Source of the DNA: Pseudomonas haemolytica
GTDB taxonomy: Bacteria; Pseudomonadota; Gammaproteobacteria; Pseudomonadales; Pseudomonadaceae
Direction of reading: 5' to 3'
Length of the DNA: 64,000 nucleotides
NCBI RefSeq assembly: GCF_009659625.1
Contig: NZ_VOIW01000002.1
Coordinates: forward strand, 496,001-560,000
Of this stretch, positions 57,301 through 64,000 are shown in pieces; within the stretch, counting starts at the first letter, position 1; every line of letters begins with the position of its first letter. The notes below the pieces were generated by a model. It saw nothing but the letters and a program-made list of their open reading frames with translations. It was not told the origin of the DNA and did no database searches. The translations under genes were made by a program, and so were the position numbers.

Positions 57301-58413
57301 TCAACGCTCCAGCAAAATCCGCAGCATGCGACGCAGCGGTTCAGCCGCGCCCCACAGCAGTTGGTCGCCAACAGTAAACGCGCCGAGGAACTGGCTGCCC
57401 ATGTTCAGCTTGCGCAGGCGGCCCACCGGTACATTCAGGGTGCCGGTAACCTTGGTCGGGCTCAGCTCCTGCATGCTGATATCACGGTTGTTCGGCACCA
57501 GCTTGACCCAAGGGTTGTGCTGGCTGATCAGCCCTTCGATATCGGCAATCGGCACGTCTTTGTTCAGCTTGATGGTCAGCGCCTGGCTGTGGCAACGCAT
57601 GGCGCCGATGCGCACGCAAATGCCGTCCACCGGGATCGGGTTCTTGAAGCGACCGAGGATCTTGTTGGTTTCGGCCTGGGCCTTCCACTCTTCGCGGCTC
57701 TGGCCGTTGGGCAGTTCCTTGTCGATCCACGGGATCAGGCTGCCGGCCAATGGCACGCCGAAGTTCTCGGTTGGGTAGGCGTCGCTGCGCATGGCTTCGG
57801 CCACACGGCGGTCGATGTCGAGGATCGCGCTGGCCGGGTCGGCCAGTTGGTCAGCGACAGCGGCGTGGGTCGCGCCCATCTGCTTGATCAGTTCGCGCAT
57901 GTTCTGCGCGCCGGCGCCGGACGCCGCCTGATAGGTCATGGCGCTCATCCACTCGACCAGGCCGGCTTCGAACAAGCCACCCAGACCCATCAGCATCAAG
58001 CTGACGGTACAGTTGCCGCCCACGTAGTTCTTGGTGCCGGCGTCCAGTTGCTGGTCGATGACCTTGCGGTTGACCGGGTCGAGGATGATCACCGCGTCGT
58101 CCTGCATGCGCAGGCTCGAGGCGGCGTCGATCCAGTAACCCTGCCAGCCGGCTTCACGCAGCTTGGGGAAGACTTCGCTGGTGTAGTCGCCACCCTGGCA
58201 GGTCAGGATCACGTCGAGGGTCTTCAACTCTTCAATGCTGTAGGCGTCCTTGAGCGGGGCGATATCCTTGCCCACGGACGGCCCTTGGCCACCTACGTTC
58301 GAAGTGGTGAAAAACACCGGTTCAATAAGATCGAAATCCTGCTCTTCCAGCATCCGCTGCATGAGCACGGAACCGACCATACCGCGCCAACCGATCAGAC
58401 CTACACGTTTCAT
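57301..58413 (-). CDS. asd: aspartate-semialdehyde dehydrogenase
   Basis: 370 aa. [21 protein letters not shown] site; catalytic Cys in [12 protein letters not shown] and His in [12 protein letters not shown]. Makes aspartate semialdehyde for Lys, Thr, Met and diaminopimelate. Separated from leuB by a terminator. Confidence 0.97.
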   Translation of the reverse strand: MKRVGLIGWRGMVGSVLMQRMLEEQDFDLIEPVFFTTSNVGGQGPSVGKDIAPLKDAYSIEELKTLDVILTCQGGDYTSEVFPKLREAGWQGYWIDAASSLRMQDDAVIILDPVNRKVIDQQLDAGTKNYVGGNCTVSLMLMGLGGLFEAGLVEWMSAMTYQAASGAGAQNMRELIKQMGATHAAVADQLADPASAILDIDRRVAEAMRSDAYPTENFGVPLAGSLIPWIDKELPNGQSREEWKAQAETNKILGRFKNPIPVDGICVRIGAMRCHSQALTIKLNKDVPIADIEGLISQHNPWVKLVPNNRDISMQELSPTKVTGTLNVPVGRLRKLNMGSQFLGAFTVGDQLLWGAAEPLRRMLRILLER

Positions 58414-58437
58414 CGCAACTACACCTTGTTAAAAAGT

Positions 58438-58471
58438 GGGCCGCCTTGCAGCAACAACTGCAAGCGGGCCC
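58438..58471 (-). terminator. terminator of leuB
   Basis: Long stem GGGCCCGCTTGCAG with CTGCAAGGCGGCCC (one bulge) around TTGTTG, followed by CTTTTT on the minus strand. Confidence 0.75.
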
Positions 58472-58477
58472 GAGAGA

Positions 58478-59560
58478 TTACAGATTCCGCAGCGCGGCGA
58501 CTACTGCGTCGCCCATTTCTTGCGTACCGACCTTGGTGCAACCCTGGGACCAGATGTCGCCGGTACGCAGGCCCTGGTCCAGCACCAGGCTCACAGCCCT
58601 CTCGATCGCATCCGCTGCATCAGCCAGGTTGAAGCTGTAGCGCAGCATCATCGACACCGACAGGATGGTCGCCAATGGGTTGGCAATGCCTTGGCCGGCG
58701 ATGTCCGGCGCCGACCCGTGGCACGGCTCGTACATGCCCTTGTTGTGGGTGTCCAGGGACGCCGAAGGCAGCATGCCGATGGAACCGGTGAGCATCGAAG
58801 CCTGGTCGGACAAGATGTCACCGAACAGGTTGTCGGTAACGATCACGTCGAACTGCTTGGGCGCCCGCACCAGTTGCATGGCAGCGTTGTCGACGTACAT
58901 GTGGCTCAGCTCGACGTCCGGGTAGTCCTTGGCGACTTCTTCGACGATTTCACGCCACAGTTGGCTGGACGCCAGAACGTTGGCTTTATCCACCGAGCAG
59001 ACCTTCTTGCCGCGCACGCGAGCCATGTCGAAACCGACCCGGGCGATACGGCGGATTTCACTTTCGCTGTACGGCAGGGTGTCGTAGGCCTGGCGCTCGC
59101 CATTTTCCAGTTCGCGCACGCCACGTGGCGAACCGAAATAGATACCGCCGGTCAGCTCACGCACGATCAGGATATCCAGGCCCGCCACCACTTCGGGCTT
59201 GAGGCTCGAGGCATCGGCCAGTTGCGGATAGAGGATCGCCGGGCGCAGGTTGCCAAACAGGCCCAGTTGCGCGCGGATTTTCAGCAGGCCGCGCTCAGGG
59301 CGGATGTCACGTTCGATCTTGTCCCATTTCGGGCCACCCACGGCGCCGAGCAACACGGCGTCGGCCGCACGGGCACGGTCCAGGGTTTCGTCGGCCAGCG
59401 GCACGCCGTGCTTGTCGATGGCCGCGCCGCCGATCACGTCGTGGCTCAATTCAAAACCCAGGCTGTACTTGCTGTTGGCCAATTCCAGCACCTTGACCGC
59501 TTCGGCCATGATTTCCGGACCGATGCCGTCGCCAGGGAGAATCAGAATCTGCTTGCTCAT
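58478..59560 (-). CDS. leuB: 3-isopropylmalate dehydrogenase
   Basis: 360 aa. [20 protein letters not shown] start, [17 protein letters not shown], and metal-binding [20 protein letters not shown]. Oxidative decarboxylation in Leu synthesis. Lies after the methyltransferase in the leuC-leuD order. Confidence 0.97.
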   Translation of the reverse strand: MSKQILILPGDGIGPEIMAEAVKVLELANSKYSLGFELSHDVIGGAAIDKHGVPLADETLDRARAADAVLLGAVGGPKWDKIERDIRPERGLLKIRAQLGLFGNLRPAILYPQLADASSLKPEVVAGLDILIVRELTGGIYFGSPRGVRELENGERQAYDTLPYSESEIRRIARVGFDMARVRGKKVCSVDKANVLASSQLWREIVEEVAKDYPDVELSHMYVDNAAMQLVRAPKQFDVIVTDNLFGDILSDQASMLTGSIGMLPSASLDTHNKGMYEPCHGSAPDIAGQGIANPLATILSVSMMLRYSFNLADAADAIERAVSLVLDQGLRTGDIWSQGCTKVGTQEMGDAVVAALRNL

Positions 59561-59613
59561 GCGTTCCTCATTTCATCAAGCGACCCGCCCGTGGGCAGGT
59601 CGGGGAAAATCAA

Positions 59614-60378
59614 TCAGCGTTCGGCGAAGACCACCAGCACGTCGGTGCTGAAAGTGCCGTCGGCCTCAACTTCGTAATAATCGCGCACTTCCTGGCCCAT
59701 AGCCTTCTGCAGCTCAAGGATTGCCACGCGCAATACTTCAGGCGTGCGCATGCGCTCGACCCACGAGGTGTACTCCAGGCGCAGGCGCTGACGCAGGCTA
59801 TTGCGCACATGCAGACCGGACTCACTGAGTTGCTGCATCCACTCGGCGGCGCAGTAATCACGCACGTGGCTGGTGTCGCGCAGCACTTCGACGGTTTGCA
59901 GGTAAGTGTCCAACAGCGGGCTGCCCGGTGACAAGACATCCACAAAGGCCGCCACGCCGCCCGGTTTGAGTACCCGGCGCACTTCACGCAAGGCCAGGCC
60001 GAGGTCGCTCCAGTGGTGGGCCGAATAGCGGCTGAACACGAAGTCGAACTCGCCGTCGGCAAATGGCAGGCGTTCGGCGGCGCCGTGCACGGTGCGGATA
60101 TTGTCCAGGCCGCGATCAACCGCAGCCGCTGCAACCACATCGAGCATCTGCTGGGACAGGTCGTAGGCCACCACTTCGTTAACCAAAGGCGCCACGTGGA
60201 AGCTCACATGACCGGCGCCGCAGCCCAGGTCCAGCAGGCGCGCAGCGCCGGCCCCGGCCAGTTCGGCCTGCAGCAGGGCGAATTCGGTGCCTTGGGCGTG
60301 CACGGCACTGCTCAGATAGGCCGAGGCTTGCTCGCCGAATTGTTTTTGCACGACTTGGGTGTGGGCGGTGTTGGTCAT
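59614..60378 (-). CDS. class I SAM-dependent methyltransferase in the leu cluster
   Basis: 254 aa from ATG 60378. Motif I LLDLGCGAGHVSFHVA, acidic loop VVAYDLSQQML, post I LPFADGEFDFVFSRYSAHH, LKPGGVAAFVDV. A Methyltransf_11 small-molecule enzyme (UbiE/YcgJ-like). Conserved between leuD and leuB in Pseudomonas, but substrate unknown. Confidence 0.88.
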   Translation of the reverse strand: MTNTAHTQVVQKQFGEQASAYLSSAVHAQGTEFALLQAELAGAGAARLLDLGCGAGHVSFHVAPLVNEVVAYDLSQQMLDVVAAAAVDRGLDNIRTVHGAAERLPFADGEFDFVFSRYSAHHWSDLGLALREVRRVLKPGGVAAFVDVLSPGSPLLDTYLQTVEVLRDTSHVRDYCAAEWMQQLSESGLHVRNSLRQRLRLEYTSWVERMRTPEVLRVAILELQKAMGQEVRDYYEVEADGTFSTDVLVVFAER

Positions 60379-60421
60379 GGGAGTTTCCTTAACGAACTCT
60401 TGTGGTGTTTGCTCTGGCCCT

Positions 60422-60504
60422 ATCGGGAGCAAGCCCCCTCCCACATTTGATCGCATTTCAATTGAAGGAACTGGGTCAAATGTGGGAGGGGGCTTGCTCC
60501 CGAT
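60422..60504. repeat. REPIN: 29-bp perfect inverted repeat
   Basis: Arms 60422-60450 and 60476-60504 carry GGGAGCAAGCCCCCTCCCAC and its inverse. Loop (TCGCATTTCAATTGAAGGAAC...) is homologous to the 57145 element. In the leuD-methyltransferase gap. Confidence 0.9.
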
Positions 60505-60528
60505 GACGGCGGACCTGCCTACATCAAT

Positions 60529-61173
60529 CTACGCATCGCGAAACAACCAAGGCTGGCTCGCCCGGTGCTTGGCTTCAAACGCCGCAATCGCATCGCCGTC
60601 CTGCAAGGTCAGGCCGATATCGTCCAGGCCGTTGATCAGGCAGTGCTTACGAAACGCATCCACTTCAAAGTGATACACCTTGCCGTCCGGACGGGTCACG
60701 GTCTGCGCGGCCAGGTCCACCGTCAACTGGTAGCCCACATTGACTTCCACTTGCTGGAACAACTCATCCACTTCGGCATCGCTCAAGATGATCGGCAACA
60801 AGCCGTTCTTGAAGCTGTTGTTGAAGAAGATGTCGGCATAGCTCGGCGCAATGATGCTGCGAAAGCCATATTCTTCCAGGGCCCACGGCGCGTGCTCACG
60901 GCTGGAGCCACAACCGAAGTTTTCCCGGGCCAGCAGCACGCTGGCGCCCTGGTAACGCTCGGCATTGAGCACAAAGTCCTTGTTCAATGGGCGCTTGGAG
61001 TTGTCCTGATAGGCATAGCCCACGTCCAGGTAACGCCACTCGTCGAACAGGTTAGGGCCGAAACCGGTGCGCTTGATCGACTTCAAGAACTGCTTGGGGA
61101 TGATCTGGTCGGTGTCCACGTTGGCACGGTCCAACGGCGCGACAAGACCTGTGTGTTGGGTAAAAGCTCTCAT
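60529..61173 (-). CDS. leuD: 3-isopropylmalate dehydratase small subunit
   Basis: 214 aa. Starts [20 protein letters not shown]; substrate-binding loop [20 protein letters not shown]. With LeuC isomerises 2-isopropylmalate. 10 nt after leuC. Confidence 0.97.
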   Translation of the reverse strand: MRAFTQHTGLVAPLDRANVDTDQIIPKQFLKSIKRTGFGPNLFDEWRYLDVGYAYQDNSKRPLNKDFVLNAERYQGASVLLARENFGCGSSREHAPWALEEYGFRSIIAPSYADIFFNNSFKNGLLPIILSDAEVDELFQQVEVNVGYQLTVDLAAQTVTRPDGKVYHFEVDAFRKHCLINGLDDIGLTLQDGDAIAAFEAKHRASQPWLFRDA

Positions 61174-61183
61174 CGGGTTTTCC

Positions 61184-62602
61184 TCAGATCAATTCGCGAA
61201 CGTCGATGAAACGACCGTTGACGGCCGCTGCAGCAGCCATGGCCGGGCTCACCAGGTGGGTACGGCCACCGGCGCCCTGACGCCCTTCGAAGTTACGGTT
61301 GGAGGTCGAGGCGCAATGCTCGCCCGACTCCAGGCGGTCCGGGTTCATCGCCAGGCACATCGAGCAGCCCGGCTCGCGCCATTCAAAGCCGGCCTCGAGG
61401 AAGATCTTGTCCAGGCCCTCGGCTTCAGCCTGGGCTTTGACCAGACCGGAACCTGGCACCACGATGGCTTGCTTGATGGTCGAGGCGACTTTGCGGCCCT
61501 TGGCGATCACCGCCGCGGCGCGCAGGTCTTCAATCCGCGAGTTGGTGCAGGAACCGATAAACACGCGATCCAACTGGATGTCGGTAATCGCCTGGTTGGC
61601 TTTCAAGCCCATGTACTTCAAGGCGCGTTCGATGGAGCCGCGCTTGACCAGATCGGCTTCCTGAGCCGGGTCCGGCACGTTTTGATCAACGGCCAGGACC
61701 ATTTCCGGCGAGGTGCCCCAACTGACTTGCGGCTTGATCTGCGCGGCGTCGAGCTCGACCACGGTGTCGAACACGGCATCGGCGTCAGACACCAGGTCTT
61801 TCCAGGCTTCGACGGCGGCGTTCCAATCCGCGCCTTGCGGGGCGAACGGGCGGCCTTTGACGTATTCGACGGTTTTCTCGTCCGCCGCCACCATGCCCAC
61901 ACGGGCACCGGCTTCAATGGACATGTTGCAGATGGTCATGCGGCCTTCGATGGACAGGTCGCGAATCGCGCTGCCGGCAAACTCGATGGCATGGCCGTTA
62001 CCGCCGGCGGTGCCGATCTTGCCGATCACTGCGAGCACGATGTCCTTGGCCGTCACGCCGAAGGGCAACTTGCCTTCGACTTTAACCAACATGTTTTTCA
62101 TTTTTTTGGCCACCAGGCACTGGGTGGCGAACACATGTTCCACCTCGGAGGTGCCGATGCCATGGGCCAAGGCGCCGAACGCACCGTGGGTAGAGGTGTG
62201 GGAATCACCGCAGACCACGGTCATGCCCGGCAAGGTTGCGCCCTGCTCCGGGCCGATCACGTGCACGATGCCTTGACGCACGTCATTCATCTTGAATTCG
62301 GTGATGCCATATTCGTCGCAGTAGTCGTCGAGAGTCTGGACCTGAAGGCGCGAGACCTGGTCGGCAATGGCTTCGATACCGCCCTTGCGCTCAGGGGTGG
62401 TCGGCACGTTGTGGTCCGGGGTGGCGATGATGGAGTCGACACGCCAGGGCTTGCGCCCGGCCAGTCGCAGGCCTTCGAACGCTTGGGGCGAGGTCACTTC
62501 ATGGATGATGTGACGGTCGATATAGATCAGCGACGATCCATCATCGCGACGTTTCACTTCATGGGAATCCCAAAGCTTGTCGTAAAGCGTTTTGCCGGCC
62601 AT
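61184..62602 (-). CDS. leuC: 3-isopropylmalate dehydratase large subunit
   Basis: 472 aa from ATG 62602. Aconitase fold with [20 protein letters not shown] and the 4Fe-4S cysteines in [16 protein letters not shown] and GCSMCLAMN. Divergent from the LysR-type regulator across 140 bp that should hold the shared control region. Confidence 0.97.
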   Translation of the reverse strand: MAGKTLYDKLWDSHEVKRRDDGSSLIYIDRHIIHEVTSPQAFEGLRLAGRKPWRVDSIIATPDHNVPTTPERKGGIEAIADQVSRLQVQTLDDYCDEYGITEFKMNDVRQGIVHVIGPEQGATLPGMTVVCGDSHTSTHGAFGALAHGIGTSEVEHVFATQCLVAKKMKNMLVKVEGKLPFGVTAKDIVLAVIGKIGTAGGNGHAIEFAGSAIRDLSIEGRMTICNMSIEAGARVGMVAADEKTVEYVKGRPFAPQGADWNAAVEAWKDLVSDADAVFDTVVELDAAQIKPQVSWGTSPEMVLAVDQNVPDPAQEADLVKRGSIERALKYMGLKANQAITDIQLDRVFIGSCTNSRIEDLRAAAVIAKGRKVASTIKQAIVVPGSGLVKAQAEAEGLDKIFLEAGFEWREPGCSMCLAMNPDRLESGEHCASTSNRNFEGRQGAGGRTHLVSPAMAAAAAVNGRFIDVRELI

Positions 62603-62742
62603 CAGTCGGTCCTCATCAGCGGTGCTTCTATACGCCGGGCTTTTCAATAACCCTTTGGCTTGTGAGGCTGATGGTATGGCGCTACATTAAATAACTCAAA
62701 TTCATATTTTTTATGCTTTGGATTACCAACTGGAATACCACC

Positions 62743-63633
62743 ATGGATCTGGCCAACCTCAATGCCTTTATTGCCATCGCCGAGACCGGTAGCTTCTCCG
62801 GCGCCGGTGACCGTCTGCACCTGACCCAACCGGCCATCAGCAAACGCATCGCTGGCCTGGAGCAACAATTGAAGGTGCGGCTATTCGATCGCCTGGGTCG
62901 TGAAGTCGGCTTGACCGAAGCCGGGCGGGCTTTGCTGCCACGCGCTTATCAAATTCTCAACGTGCTGGACGACACCCGTCGCGCCCTGACCAACCTCACC
63001 GGCGAAGTCAGCGGGCGCCTCACCCTGGCCACCAGCCACCATATCGGCCTGCACCGCCTGCCACCGATCCTGCGCACCTTCACCCGGCAATACCCGAACG
63101 TGGCGCTGGATATTCAGTTTCTCGATTCGGAAGTGGCCTACGAAGAAATCCTCCACGGCCGCGCCGAAGTGGCGGTGATCACCCTGGCGCCCGAGCCCCA
63201 CCACCTGGTGCGCGCCACACCCGTGTGGGATGACCTGCTGGACTTTGTGGTCGCACCGGAACACAGCCTGACCAGCAACGGCGCCATCAGTCTGGCCGAT
63301 ATCGCCAGGCACCCGGCGGTGTTTCCAGGCGGCAACACCTTTACCCACCATATCGTCAGCCGCCTGTTCGAGGCCCAGGGCCTGACGCCGAATATCGCGA
63401 TGAGCACTAACTACCTGGAAACCATCAAGATGATGGTCTCCATCGGCCTGGCCTGGAGCGTGCTGCCGCGCACCATGCTCGATGATCAAGTGGCAAGTAT
63501 CGCTTTACCGGGCATACAGCTCAGTCGCCAGCTAGGCTATATCGTGCACACCGAAAGGACGCTGTCGAACGCTGCGCGGGCTTTCATGAGCCTATTGGAT
63601 GCACAGGTCGATCTGCCAGGGTTACCGGCATGA
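62743..63633 (+). CDS. LysR family regulator divergent from leuCD
   Basis: 296 aa from ATG 62743. HTH LNAFIAIAETGSFSGAGDRL with LTQPAISKRIAGLEQQL, then a LysR substrate domain (SGRLTLATSHHIGLHRLPPI). Divergence from leuC suggests it controls leucine synthesis, with 2-isopropylmalate the likely effector as for other leu regulators (inference). Confidence 0.9.
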   Translation: MDLANLNAFIAIAETGSFSGAGDRLHLTQPAISKRIAGLEQQLKVRLFDRLGREVGLTEAGRALLPRAYQILNVLDDTRRALTNLTGEVSGRLTLATSHHIGLHRLPPILRTFTRQYPNVALDIQFLDSEVAYEEILHGRAEVAVITLAPEPHHLVRATPVWDDLLDFVVAPEHSLTSNGAISLADIARHPAVFPGGNTFTHHIVSRLFEAQGLTPNIAMSTNYLETIKMMVSIGLAWSVLPRTMLDDQVASIALPGIQLSRQLGYIVHTERTLSNAARAFMSLLDAQVDLPGLPA

Positions 63634-63698
63634 CGCCGTGCGGCCTCGGGTTATAAGTAAACCGCGCTGTTTTCCCATCGAGCCAAGGCCCTTTGATA

Positions 63699-64000
63699 AT
63701 GCGCAATCCTGTCGACTCAGTACCTCCCCTGCCCCGCATTTACGCCCTGGACCCTCAAGCGGCGGAGCAAAGTTGGGACAGCGCCCCGCAACTGCTGGCG
63801 GCACTCAATGCCGCCCGGCTGGGCGCCTGGTGCTGGGAAATCGACACAGGAAGAATCAGTTGGTCACGGGGCACCCAGGCATTATTTGGCTTTAACCCGC
63901 GCCAACCATTGCCCAAGGACCTCGATTACCTCGACCTGCTGGCACCCCAAGACAGCGCGCGCGTGGTGCGCGGTTTCCACGCGGTACTTGCCGGCGAGCC
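63699..64000 (+). CDS. PAS-domain signalling protein (partial, N-terminus)
   Basis: About 100 codons before the window ends. After a Pro-rich start a PAS fold begins: LLAALNAARLGAWCWEIDTG, ISWSRGTQALFGF, and DLDYLDLLAPQDSARVVRGF. The output domain (GGDEF/EAL or histidine kinase) is outside. No ribosome site is evident. Confidence 0.7.
   Translation, partial: MRNPVDSVPPLPRIYALDPQAAEQSWDSAPQLLAALNAARLGAWCWEIDTGRISWSRGTQALFGFNPRQPLPKDLDYLDLLAPQDSARVVRGFHAVLAGE

Overview
The window comes from a Pseudomonas chromosome, most likely the P. fluorescens group. Evidence for this is the gene order thrS-infC-rpmI-rplT-pheS-pheT-ihfA-merR, the block leuCDB-asd-usg-fimV-truA-trpF-accD-folC-dedD-cvpA-purF-metZ, a CsrA/RsmE paralogue, and Pseudomonas-type REP hairpins (GTGGGAGGGGGCTTGCTCCC).

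Region 1 (1-11.4 kb) is one end of a prophage or phage-derived element. On the minus strand lie the replication module (a DnaB-like helicase cut by the window start and an HTH initiator), a small gene and a Cro-like protein. Divergent from these is a CI-type repressor with a self-cleaving S24 domain. Next comes a plus-strand early/accessory operon: a LuxR-type HTH protein, small overlapping genes, DUF2303, a DNA cytosine C5-methyltransferase, a second DPPH-type methyltransferase, an excisionase-like protein and a tyrosine integrase. Two clearly AT-rich genes on the opposite strand flank the cytosine methyltransferase; one is MtlR-like with an R-x4-H motif and the other is unrecognised. They look like late-acquired cargo and are the best candidates for an undescribed function. 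The integrase abuts three 11-bp direct repeats and the 3' end of tRNA-Pro(GGG), the probable attachment site. The other end of the element is outside the window.

Region 2 (11.4-20.5 kb) is core translation: merR-like, ihfA, pheT, pheS, rplT, rpmI, infC (AUU start) and thrS. The thrS leader carries hairpins whose loops present Thr anticodons (UGU and GGU), which suggests feedback control by threonyl-tRNA synthetase. A small secreted protein, a cold-shock protein and an I78-type lipoprotein follow.

Region 3 (20.6-37.1 kb) is scavenging and stress. It has a ribose operon (rbsBACRKD) extended by an exported nucleoside hydrolase; a periplasmic glutaminase-asparaginase behind a sigma-54 promoter with two AauR-like sites; a DUF1654-endA pair behind a perfect LexA box; rsmE; a HAD phosphatase; a CigR-like protein; and a pyroglutamyl peptidase with its likely 5-oxoproline transporter (DUF969/DUF979). 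tRNA-Val(GAC) closes the block.

Region 4 (37.3-44.1 kb) has a PuuB-like oxidase, a three-subunit exported molybdenum dehydrogenase (Mo-cofactor, 2Fe-2S, triheme cytochrome c) and a tRNA cluster (Val-TAC, Asp, Asp).

Region 5 (44.2-64 kb) is conserved biosynthesis: SDR, metZ, purF, cvpA, dedD, folC, accD, trpF, truA, fimV, usg-like, asd, leuB, a methyltransferase, leuD and leuC, then a divergent LysR regulator and a truncated PAS protein. Three near-perfect REPIN hairpins interrupt this block.
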